Shown: positions 1 through 6,066 of the stretch, piece by piece | Layout of the letters: each line of letters begins with the position of its first letter | Position numbering within the stretch: position 1 is the stretch's first letter | Translations under genes and position numbers: made by a program | The notes under the pieces: generated by a model | Seen by the model: the letters and a program-made list of their open reading frames with translations, nothing else | Database searches by the model: none | Told to the model about the DNA's origin: nothing | DNA from: Planctomycetales bacterium | Lineage (GTDB): Bacteria; Planctomycetota; Phycisphaerae; SM23-33 | Direction: 5' to 3' | DNA: 22,323 nucleotides | Assembly (NCBI GenBank): GCA_030642005.1 | Contig: DAOWOP010000026.1 | Location: 1 to 22,323, forward strand

Positions 1-305
1 ACCTCAATTTTGCAACGCCGGCAGACCTCGGCGAAGTGGGCGTTTGCGGCCAGGAAGCCATAGCCGAGATGGATCGCCTGCACGTCGGCGAGTTCGGCTG
101 CGGCGATTATACGGGGAATGTTCAGGTAACTGTCCATCGGTGAGGCAGGGCCTATGCAGATGCGGTCGTCGGCCAGGTGAAGATAACCGGCGTTGCGGTC
201 GGCCTCGCTGAAGACCGCGACCGTCTCGATGCCGAGTTCATTGCAGGCGCGAATAATACGCAGCGCAATCTCGCCGCGGTTGGCTATCAAAATCCGTGAA
301 AACAT
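1..305 (-). CDS. accC: Acetyl-CoA carboxylase biotin carboxylase subunit, N-terminal part (cut by window edge)
   Basis: AccC uses ATP and bicarbonate to carboxylate the biotin on AccB, the first step of fatty-acid synthesis. About 101 N-terminal residues are visible; the remainder (the family is about 450 residues) lies beyond the left edge. The start MFSRILIANRGEIALRIIRA is the typical family N-terminus, followed by VFSEADRN and the GYGF segment. The ATG at 305 follows a GAGGA stretch, and the gene begins 31 bp after the accB stop, so the two are surely co-transcribed. One oddity is that the normally near-invariant HPGYGFLSEN reads HLGYGFLAAN here, with Pro to Leu and Glu to Ala changes. The family call is secure; whether the subunit is fully active cannot be judged from this fragment. 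Confidence 0.95.
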   Translation of the reverse strand, partial: MFSRILIANRGEIALRIIRACNELGIETVAVFSEADRNAGYLHLADDRICIGPASPMDSYLNIPRIIAAAELADVQAIHLGYGFLAANAHFAEVCRRCKIE

Positions 306-336
306 TCTTGCTTTTTTCCTCGAAGCGGCCTTGCCG

Positions 337-783
337 TCAGGAAGGCTTTACCCTGAAGAGCACCTGTCCGTATTCCACCGGCTGGGCGTTCTTGACGCAT
401 ATCTCGGCAATCGTGCCGATGCAATCGGCCTTGATCTCGTTCATTACCTTCATGGCTTCAACGATGCAGACGACGGTATCAGCGCCCACGCCGGAGCCGA
501 TACTCACGTGCGGCTCCGAATCGGGACTGGTGGAGGCGTAGAAAGTCCCGACCATTGGGCTTTTTATCTCGATGAGTTCTTCTTCGACAGCGGCGGGTTC
601 GACGTTGCCTGCCTGCACAGCAGCGGGCGCGGCCGCTGCAGGCGCCGGCGCTGCGACTATGACAGGTTCGTCGCCGCCGCCGCGCTTCAGTTTAATCTTG
701 TTTTCACCGTCGCTGACGTCAAGTTCTGCCAGATCGTTATCGACCATCAGTCGAACCAGTTCTCTGATTTCGTCAATATCCAT
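337..783 (-). CDS. accB: Biotin carboxyl carrier protein of acetyl-CoA carboxylase
   Basis: This protein carries the biotin that moves the carboxyl group from AccC to the carboxyltransferase. It has 148 residues, a usual length. The N-terminal helix region (1-35, MDIDEIRELVRLMVDNDL) is followed by an Ala/Pro-rich hinge (about 40-68) and a biotinyl domain (69-148). The biotinylation motif EAMKVMNEI places the modified lysine at K112, and the SPMVGTFY segment is also typical. The ATG at 783 is preceded by AAGGA at good spacing. It sits between an M24 aminopeptidase gene (stop at 862) and accC (start at 305), matching the peptidase-accB-accC arrangement of many bacteria but without efp. The upstream gap carries a 26-bp tandem duplication. 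Confidence 0.97.
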   Translation of the reverse strand: MDIDEIRELVRLMVDNDLAELDVSDGENKIKLKRGGGDEPVIVAAPAPAAAAPAAVQAGNVEPAAVEEELIEIKSPMVGTFYASTSPDSEPHVSIGSGVGADTVVCIVEAMKVMNEIKADCIGTIAEICVKNAQPVEYGQVLFRVKPS

Positions 784-801
784 GAGAATTCCTTCTCTTC
801 T

Positions 802-853
802 TTTGCTGTCCGGCTTGCCGTTTAGCGTTTGCTGTTCGGCTTGCCGTTTAGCG
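802..853. repeat. 26-bp tandem duplication between the M24 peptidase gene and accB
   Basis: Two directly adjacent 26-nt units (802-827 and 828-853) differ at one base (C or T). The core is CGGCTTGCCGTTTAGCG. The GGCTTGCCGTT core recurs inside the hairpin at 11780-11833, so this is probably a partial copy of a dispersed intergenic repeat. Confidence 0.9.
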
Positions 854-861
854 TTACAAAT

Positions 862-1965
862 CTATCGCAGCACCATGTCTTCCATGCGGCGGCTTAGCGT
901 ACTGAGTCTTTTGGCTCCGCCCGGGACAACCACCACGTCGTCCTCAATACGGACGCCGCCGATTCCCGGCAGATATATTCCCGGCTCGACGGTAACTACC
1001 ATTCCTGGCCGGAGGGTCTTTTCGACCTTCCGCCCCAGGTGCGGCAGTTCGTGAACCGCCAGTCCGATGCCGTGCCCAAGCCCGTGCGCGAATGCCTCGC
1101 CGTAGCCGGCGGCGGCAATTACGCCCCTGGCCGCCGCATCGGCTGACGCACAAGTAGCGCCTGGACGGATCGCCCCGATCCCGGCCGACTGGCCCCGAAG
1201 CACGACCTTATAAATCCGTGCGATTCGGAGCGGGATTCTACCGACAAAAACAACCCGCGTCAAGTCGGAGCAGTATCCGTTCACCACCGCGCCGAAGTCA
1301 ATCAGGACGGCGTCGCCTCGGCGGATTCTCCTGCCGCCCGGACGATAGTGCGGCAAGGCCGAATTATCGCCGGCCGCCACGATGGTCTCAAACGACGCGC
1401 CCGATGCACCGCCCTGCCGCATGAGGTATTCCAGATCAGCCGCTATCTGACGCTCGGACCGCCCGACGAATTTCCTTGCCCCGCCGGCAATCAAGGTCCG
1501 AAAGGCCCTCTCGGCCACGCGGACGGCCTTGCGAATCGCCGCCAACTCGCCGCCGTCCTTGACCTGCCGGAGCGAATCTATCTCGTCACCGAAGGTTTTA
1601 ATCCGCACGCGCTTCAGGACGGAATCCAGTTCGGCCTGGAATGACACCGTTACCGAGTTGCCCTCGATGCCAAGCCGGCGGATTTTCAGGTCCGACAGCA
1701 CCTCGGCAATCGCATCGACCATTTTGCCCTTGCGGATGACCGCCTTGATGTGCGGACAGTCGATCCGTGCCTGCTCGGCGAACCGCCCATCGGTCAGCAG
1801 CCTTACCCATCGCCGGTCCACCAGCAGGTAACTGTCCTCGCCGGTGAACCCGCTACAGTAGCGCACGTTGTGCGGCTCCGTCAACAGCATCGCATCGACT
1901 TCGCCGTTGCGCATCAACCTTCGCACCGCCGCGAGCCGTCGGGTGAATACTTTTCGATTATCCAT
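862..1965 (-). CDS. M24 family metallopeptidase (Xaa-Pro aminopeptidase/dipeptidase-like)
   Basis: This is a two-domain M24 'pita-bread' peptidase of 367 residues, likely cytoplasmic, removing an N-terminal residue before proline or cleaving Xaa-Pro dipeptides. A creatinase-like N-terminal domain (1-125) precedes the catalytic domain (about 140-362). All five metal ligands are visible: D223 and D234 (LIDFGAVVNGYCSDLTR), H298 (HGLGHGIGL), E327 (VEPGIY) and E341 (RIEDD). I chose the ATG at 1965 (MDNRKVFTRR). The frame stays open upstream to 2112, but that extension would overlap the larE start and does not look like the family N-terminus. The neighbours accB and accC downstream match the known peptidase-(efp)-accB-accC clusters. 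Substrate specificity (PepP versus PepQ type) cannot be settled here. Confidence 0.9.
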   Translation of the reverse strand: MDNRKVFTRRLAAVRRLMRNGEVDAMLLTEPHNVRYCSGFTGEDSYLLVDRRWVRLLTDGRFAEQARIDCPHIKAVIRKGKMVDAIAEVLSDLKIRRLGIEGNSVTVSFQAELDSVLKRVRIKTFGDEIDSLRQVKDGGELAAIRKAVRVAERAFRTLIAGGARKFVGRSERQIAADLEYLMRQGGASGASFETIVAAGDNSALPHYRPGGRRIRRGDAVLIDFGAVVNGYCSDLTRVVFVGRIPLRIARIYKVVLRGQSAGIGAIRPGATCASADAAARGVIAAAGYGEAFAHGLGHGIGLAVHELPHLGRKVEKTLRPGMVVTVEPGIYLPGIGGVRIEDDVVVVPGGAKRLSTLSRRMEDMVLR

Positions 1966-2047
1966 ATATAACACCGTATCGCACCAGGGGCGGACAGGCA
2001 AGGTTGCATGGCTGGTAAATCCGACGAATCTGTGATAAAAGAACGGC

Positions 2048-2956
2048 ATGGGCGGCACGACCCCAAATGAACAGTTCGCCGACCTGGACGAGGCCCTTCG
2101 GGAAAAACTCAACCGCTGCCGGGAAATACTCTTGTCGCTGCGGCGGGTTATCGTCGCTTTCAGCGGAGGGACCGACAGTTCGCTCCTGCTGGCGATGTCG
2201 GCTGATGCGCTTGGGGCGGAAAATGTCCTGGCGGCGATGGCGGTCTCGACTATCTTCCCGCAGCGTGAACGGGCAACCGCTCATGAAATTGTCCGGCTGG
2301 TCGGTGTGGAACTCCGTGAATTTGAAACGCCCCAACTGGCCGATGCGAATTTCACAGCCAACCCGACCGACCGGTGTTACTATTGCAAAGCGATGCTGCT
2401 GGGCCGGTTGAAGAAATTGGCCGACGAGAGCGGCTATGCCGCGGTCGTTACCGGCACGAACGCCGATGACAGTGGTGATTACCGTCCGGGCCGGCGGGCC
2501 GAAGAGCAGTTGGGCGTCCGTTGTCCGCTTGCCGAGGCCGACCTGACCAAGTCCGACATCCGCGATGCCGCCAGGGCGATGGGCCTGCCGAACTGGGACA
2601 GACCGGCCTTTGCCTGTCTGGCGACGCGCATACCCTATGGCTTGGAGATAACGGTCGAGAAACTCTCTCGCGTCGAACGGGCGGAAGAAATCCTGCTGTC
2701 GCTCGGCTTTGCCCAATGCCGCGTCCGCGACCACGACGCAATCGCCCGCGTGGAGGTGCAGGCCGATTTTATTGAAAAGGCCGCCGCGATCCGGGAGAGC
2801 ATCGCAGGTCCGCTCAAGGCGATTGGGTACACTTACGTTGCACTGGACCTGGAAGGTTTTCGCAGCGGCTCGATGAACGAGGAGATTTTGAAGAAAGATA
2901 GCGGGATTATGGGGATTCAGGGATTACAGGATAAAAAAACAAAAGAATCCCTATAA
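2048..2956 (+). CDS. larE: ATP-dependent sacrificial sulfur transferase LarE
   Basis: LarE activates and sulfurates the carboxylates of the nickel-pincer nucleotide precursor used by lactate racemase and other racemases/epimerases. The 302-residue protein has a PP-loop ATP-binding motif SGGTDSS (39-45) and the conserved PAFACLATRIPYG block containing C190, equivalent to the sacrificial cysteine. It also has CYYC (C110 and C113). With C190 these match the three-cysteine LarE subgroup reported to bind a [4Fe-4S] cluster and work catalytically instead of giving up its own cysteine sulfur; subgroup placement is inference from the cysteines. No larA, larB or larC is visible in the window. The last about 19 residues (DSGIMGIQGLQDKKTKESL) come from an intergenic repeat, so the ancestral protein probably ended near FRSGSMNEEILKK. 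The start is divergent from the M24 peptidase gene, 82 bp away. Confidence 0.93.
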   Translation: MGGTTPNEQFADLDEALREKLNRCREILLSLRRVIVAFSGGTDSSLLLAMSADALGAENVLAAMAVSTIFPQRERATAHEIVRLVGVELREFETPQLADANFTANPTDRCYYCKAMLLGRLKKLADESGYAAVVTGTNADDSGDYRPGRRAEEQLGVRCPLAEADLTKSDIRDAARAMGLPNWDRPAFACLATRIPYGLEITVEKLSRVERAEEILLSLGFAQCRVRDHDAIARVEVQADFIEKAAAIRESIAGPLKAIGYTYVALDLEGFRSGSMNEEILKKDSGIMGIQGLQDKKTKESL

Positions 2957-3052
2957 TCCTGTAATCCCTGTAATCCCGCTATTCTGTCTGTTTTTTTTAC
3001 CCAGGAAAATCCCTGCCTACCGGCAGGCAGGCCCGTTATCCCGCTATCTTCA
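2890..3052. repeat. Composite inverted repeat at the convergent larE/mlaD ends (copy A)
   Basis: The left arm starts GATAGCGGGATTA near 2899 and repeats GGGATT(A)CAGG units; the right arm (about 2958-2984) carries the reverse complement ending AATCCCGCTATT. A second part, 3010-3052, contains the near-palindrome CCTGCCTACCGGCAGGCAGG and closes with CCCGCTATCTT. The element supplies the last codons and stop of larE on one strand and the last four codons (KIAG) and stop of mlaD on the other. A related element (copy B) lies at 9466-9592. It could act as a two-way terminator, which is inference. Confidence 0.9.
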
Positions 3053-4118
3053 TTTTTACGCCTTCGGTTTTCCACTTTTCCAGTAGTTCCTGGAGTGTAT
3101 CGAGCGTGGTCTGGAGTTGTTTTGACGCGTCCAGGAGGCTTTCGTATAAAGCCGGGTCGTTAATGAGTTTTCCGGCGGTTCCCTTACCCTTTTCTATCTT
3201 CACGGCGGCCAGATGCAGCGAGGTCAGCACCTGTCCCATGCGGTCGGCGTCGGCGGTCAGGTGAACCATAAGTTCGTCGAATCGTTTGGAGGCCGACTTC
3301 GTAGCCGTAGAGACATCCCCGACCATTGATTTGAGGTCTTTCATTGCTTCTGTAGTCGCGGCGGCGGCGGTCTTGAAGTTCGCAAGGGCGGCCTTGAAAT
3401 TGGCCTGGTTCTCCTTGTCGCCGAGGTTTTTATTTATTGCGTCGAGAGCGGCGTCGAGTTTCGCCAGTGTGGTGTGGAAATTCGGCGGGGGTTTTCCAGC
3501 CGGTGCGCTGGTTGTGGCAGTGGTCGGCGCGGTGGTTGCGGCGGCTTCGGCTGAGGGGGCTGCGAAGAAGGTGTTCAGTGTTTCGGCCAGCGATTTGATA
3601 CTTCCCGTCGCCTCGCGGATGTCCTTTTTCAGGTCGTCCGGGATAAACCTGTTGCCGCCTCCCGGAGGCCAGCATACCGGCATAGTAAATGCCCCGTCCT
3701 TTGGCAGCCAGGCGAGAGGCCCGCCGGTGTTGGGGTCCGTTCGCTCCGAACCGGGCGGTCTGCCGTCACGACTGGATAATATAATCGCGCCTCCGCCGCC
3801 GAATCCGCCGCTGCGGAAGTAGGCGTTGACGTCGCCGGGGATGTCAATGTCGCGGTCGATGGTGGCGATGATAGTTACGCCCTCGCGCGCGTTGCCGCCG
3901 GTAAAGGTAATCTCGGCGACCCGCCCGATCCTTATGCCAGCCAGCAGCACGTCGGAGCCTTCACGGACGCAGCCGGTATCCTTATGCGTGAACCGCAACT
4001 CGTATCCGGGTCGCATAAAAGTCGGCAACTCGCGGAAAATGATGATCATCCCGCCGAGGATAATCATAGCCATCAGGACCGTTATCCCCACCAGCAGGTT
4101 ACGTCTTCTGTCCGTCAT
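3036..4118 (-). CDS. mlaD: MlaD/MCE-domain lipid-transport protein, membrane anchored
   Basis: This is a periplasmic substrate-binding subunit of an Mla-type ABC system that moves phospholipids between the outer and inner membranes. It has 360 residues. A short basic N-terminus is followed by one membrane segment (about 8-28, LLVGITVLMAMIILGGMIII), then the MCE domain (about 36-120), with the characteristic GSDVLLAGIRIGRVAEITF. An Ala/Thr/Pro linker (about 190-212) leads into a long helical C-terminal region (215-355). The ATG follows AAGGAAG, and the start overlaps the end of mlaF by 20 bp, indicating translational coupling. No MlaE-type permease gene is adjacent, so the permease must be encoded elsewhere. 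The last residues KIAG are encoded by the repeat at the convergent end. Confidence 0.88.
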   Translation of the reverse strand: MTDRRRNLLVGITVLMAMIILGGMIIIFRELPTFMRPGYELRFTHKDTGCVREGSDVLLAGIRIGRVAEITFTGGNAREGVTIIATIDRDIDIPGDVNAYFRSGGFGGGGAIILSSRDGRPPGSERTDPNTGGPLAWLPKDGAFTMPVCWPPGGGNRFIPDDLKKDIREATGSIKSLAETLNTFFAAPSAEAAATTAPTTATTSAPAGKPPPNFHTTLAKLDAALDAINKNLGDKENQANFKAALANFKTAAAATTEAMKDLKSMVGDVSTATKSASKRFDELMVHLTADADRMGQVLTSLHLAAVKIEKGKGTAGKLINDPALYESLLDASKQLQTTLDTLQELLEKWKTEGVKMKIAG

Positions 4119-4917
4119 GGTCGCTTCCTTGTTCGGTGTGTCCGTGTTTCAGTTCGTCGAGTTCTTCCGGCGTCGCCTGGCCGTCAACGAACCTGACCAC
4201 CACGTCGTCGGTTATTTCCCGCAGCCCTTCGGGGGTGGTGTCGGCCAGGATTCGACTATTGTAGAGCATCACGATGCGGTCGGCTACCTTTCGGGCGGAA
4301 TCCATGTCGTGCGTAACCACCAGGGCGGTCGTCCTCAGTTCAGCCTGGAGTTTGAGGATTAACTCGTTAATCAGGTCGGCGCGGATCGGGTCCAGGCCGG
4401 TCGTCGGCTCGTCGTAAAGGATGACCTCCGGGTTCAGCGCGATGGCGCGCGCCAGGGCGACGCGCTTCTTCTGCCCGCCGGAGAGTTCTTCAGGCATCCT
4501 TTGCTGCATCCCGTCAAGCCCCACCAGTCCGAGAACGCGCCGGCAGCGTTGTTGCAGTTCGGCCTCCGACCGGATTCCATGCTCGAGCAGCGGGAAATGG
4601 ATATTCTCGGCCACGGTCATCGAATCGAACAGCGCGTTACTTTGGAACAGGAACCCGATTCTCCGGCGGATTGGCACAAGTTGGCGCTCGGACAATTGCG
4701 TGATGTCCATCCCGTCGAAGAAGACTCTGCCCCTGTCAGGGCGAAGCAGGGCGACTATGTGCTTCAGCAGCACAGTCTTGCCGCACCCGCTCGGGCCTAT
4801 GACGACGGTAGTCCGGCCTCGAAGAATGTCCAAGCTGAGGTCTTCCAGGACCGTCTGCCCGTTGAAGGCCTTGCATATCCCCTTCAGGCGGATTATTGGG
4901 CTGAGATGTTCCGGCAT
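4099..4917 (-). CDS. mlaF: ABC transporter ATPase of the Mla lipid-transport system
   Basis: MlaF powers phospholipid transport across the envelope together with an MlaE permease and MlaD. The 272-residue protein contains Walker A GPSGCGKT (41-48), a Q-loop at FQ (91-92), the signature LSGGQ (145-149), Walker B VILYDEP (165-171) and the switch histidine in VTHD (H203). The C-terminal extension (about 225-272) is rich in acidic residues and His. The gene overlaps mlaD by 20 bp in the same direction. No strong ribosome-binding site is seen before the ATG at 4917. Upstream, 4932-5036 is filled by an inverted short-unit repeat, which separates this pair from the GNAT gene. Assignment to Mla rather than another ABC family rests mainly on the coupled MCE gene. 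Confidence 0.92.
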   Translation of the reverse strand: MPEHLSPIIRLKGICKAFNGQTVLEDLSLDILRGRTTVVIGPSGCGKTVLLKHIVALLRPDRGRVFFDGMDITQLSERQLVPIRRRIGFLFQSNALFDSMTVAENIHFPLLEHGIRSEAELQQRCRRVLGLVGLDGMQQRMPEELSGGQKKRVALARAIALNPEVILYDEPTTGLDPIRADLINELILKLQAELRTTALVVTHDMDSARKVADRIVMLYNSRILADTTPEGLREITDDVVVRFVDGQATPEELDELKHGHTEQGSDHDGQKT

Positions 4918-4931
4918 TGGCGTCTAATCCA

Positions 4932-5036
4932 GTGATTAGTAATTGGTAATTAGTAATTAGTAATTGGTCAAAAAAACACCTGATGCCGGGCCACGAATTA
5001 CCAATTACGAATTACCAATTACGAATTACCAATTTA
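4932..5036. repeat. Inverted array of AATTGGTAATT/AATTACCAATT units
   Basis: Left arm 4934-4968 is a run of short units reading TAATTGGTAATTAGTAATT; right arm 4993-5035 carries the opposite orientation (GAATTACCAATTAC, three times). The arms are separated by a unique 24-nt centre. The right arm ends exactly at the stop codon of the GNAT gene (5034). Confidence 0.9.
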
Positions 5037-5486
5037 TTCGATTTCCAGTATCATTGCCACCTCGTCACAGGCGTCGGCCTTCGGGCAGTGCAGACAGTCG
5101 CGCCAGACCTTGGTCGGCAGGGTTTCCTTGTCGATAACGCCGAAGCCGAACCGGGCGAAGAACTCCGGCTCATATGTCAGCGTGAATATGCGTTTCAGCC
5201 CAAGGGGCTTTGCTTCGGCTACGGCGTGGGCGACGAGTTTTCGTCCGATGCCCCGTTTTTGCTGCTCCGGCGTAACCGCCAGCGAGCGTATCTCGCTCAG
5301 GTCGCCCCACGAGATGGTCAGTGCGGCGCAACCGGCCAGTAGGCCGTCGCGGCGGCAGACGTGGAAATCACGCAGCGAGGCGTAGATACTTTCCAAGCTG
5401 CGATGAAGCATCCGCCCACGCTCGGCGTAGTAATTAACGAGGTCGCAGATTGCTTCGGCGTCCGATATTTTTGCGGCTTGAACCAT
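5034..5486 (-). CDS. GNAT N-acetyltransferase, possibly a short N-acetylglutamate synthase
   Basis: This is a 150-residue single-domain GNAT enzyme that transfers an acetyl group from acetyl-CoA. The CoA-binding loop QQKRGIGRKL lies at 75-84 after the strand EIRSLAVTPE, and EPEFFARFGFGVI matches the usual C-terminal YE..GF block. The C-terminal segment PTKVWRDCLHCPKADACDEVAM with three cysteines (C131, C134, C140) resembles the short single-domain N-acetylglutamate synthases of the ArgA type. That would place it at the first step of arginine synthesis, but this is recognition from memory and not tested. No other arg gene is in the window. The ATG at 5486 lacks an obvious ribosome-binding site. 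The gene is divergent from csrA, with a repeat between them. Confidence 0.85.
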   Translation of the reverse strand: MVQAAKISDAEAICDLVNYYAERGRMLHRSLESIYASLRDFHVCRRDGLLAGCAALTISWGDLSEIRSLAVTPEQQKRGIGRKLVAHAVAEAKPLGLKRIFTLTYEPEFFARFGFGVIDKETLPTKVWRDCLHCPKADACDEVAMILEIE

Positions 5487-5540
5487 ACAGGTATTCTATA
5501 TTACCGGCGGCGATGCTACTATAATAAAGACCAAAGCATT

Positions 5541-5635
5541 AGCAGGGATGCAGTGGATACAGGGGATAAAAAATAATAGATTAACAGTAGAAAAAAATAA
5601 TAGGTTTTTATCCCGTGCATCCCCTGAATCCCTGC
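5541..5635. repeat. Inverted repeat of AGCAGGGAT(n)CAGGGGATAAAAA type
   Basis: Left arm 5541-5572 (AGCAGGGATGCAGTGGATAC, then AGGGGATAAAAA) faces right arm 5604-5635 (TTTTTATCCCGTGCATCCCC, then TGAATCCCTGCC) across a 31-nt A/T-rich centre. It lies in the divergent gap between the GNAT gene and csrA, and is the same family as the elements at 8386-8473, 2890-3052 and 9466-9592. Confidence 0.9.
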
Positions 5636-5681
5636 CATTTTTTTGAAGGTGTCATATCAGCGGAGAAATGTGAAAAATTGA

Positions 5682-5777
5682 TTGACGGATAATTGACCTT
5701 ACAGGGATATCTTTCCGATAGAGTTATAAATGGGATGAAAGGGCGTCGATTTCGGCCCCGACGTCCCGGCGAAGGAG
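5682..5777 (+). promoter_or_regulatory. csrA upstream region with candidate promoter boxes and ribosome-binding site
   Basis: Two -35-like boxes are present, TTGACG (5682-5687) and TTGACC (5693-5698), but the possible -10 partners (GATAGA near 5717, TATAAA at 5725-5730) are imperfect or poorly spaced, so the promoter is uncertain. The ribosome-binding site GAAGGAG (5771-5777) is strong and sits 6 nt before the csrA ATG. Confidence 0.35.
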
Positions 5778-5783
5778 CGCTTT

Positions 5784-6041
5784 ATGCTCGTGCTTTCCAG
5801 ACAACGTGATCAGACCATCATGATCGGTGACGACGTCGAGATCACGATCGTGGACATTCGGGGAGAGAAGGTTCGCCTGGGTATAACGGCTCCGGCCCAC
5901 GTGCCCGTGCATCGCAAGGAAGTGTACGACGCCATCCGTCGAGAGAAGGCCGCCGCCGGACAATTCAAAGACGGCCAACCGCCCCCGATGGAATCACTCG
6001 CCAACAGGAAGAAAAACCAGGAACCAGGAACCAGGGATTAG
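5784..6041 (+). CDS. csrA: Carbon storage regulator CsrA (RNA-binding translational regulator)
   Basis: CsrA is a small dimeric protein that binds GGA motifs in mRNA leaders and controls translation and stability. The first about 57 residues match the family closely: MLVLSRQRDQTIMIGDDVEI with L4 and R6, and GITAPAHVPVHRKEVYDAI with R44, the residues known to contact RNA. It has 85 residues, longer than the about 61 of enterobacterial CsrA. The C-terminal tail NRKKNQEPGTRD comes from a short-unit repeat (ACCAGGA units) that runs through the stop codon. The stop overlaps by three bases with the stop of the convergent HD-GYP-like gene. The ribosome-binding site GAAGGAG at 5771-5777 is strong. 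No fliW or flagellar gene is nearby. Confidence 0.97.
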   Translation: MLVLSRQRDQTIMIGDDVEITIVDIRGEKVRLGITAPAHVPVHRKEVYDAIRREKAAAGQFKDGQPPPMESLANRKKNQEPGTRD

Positions 6042-6066
6042 GGACTGGGGACCAGGGACTTGGTGG
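6015..6066. repeat. Short-unit ACCAGGA/ACCAGGGACT repeat spanning two convergent stop codons
   Basis: This is a run of 7-10 nt units (ACCAGGA three times, then AGGGATTAGGGACTGGGG and ACCAGGGACTTGG). It encodes the tail of CsrA (NQEPGTRD) on the plus strand and of the HD-GYP-like protein (KSLVPSP) on the minus strand. The two stops (TAG at 6039-6041 and TAA at 6040-6038) lie inside it. Confidence 0.9.

Noticed and set aside
1966..2734. Open frame opposite larE and upstream extension of the M24 peptidase frame
   Set aside because: LarE shows clear family motifs, and the peptidase family N-terminus begins at MDNRKV; the extension would overlap the divergent gene.
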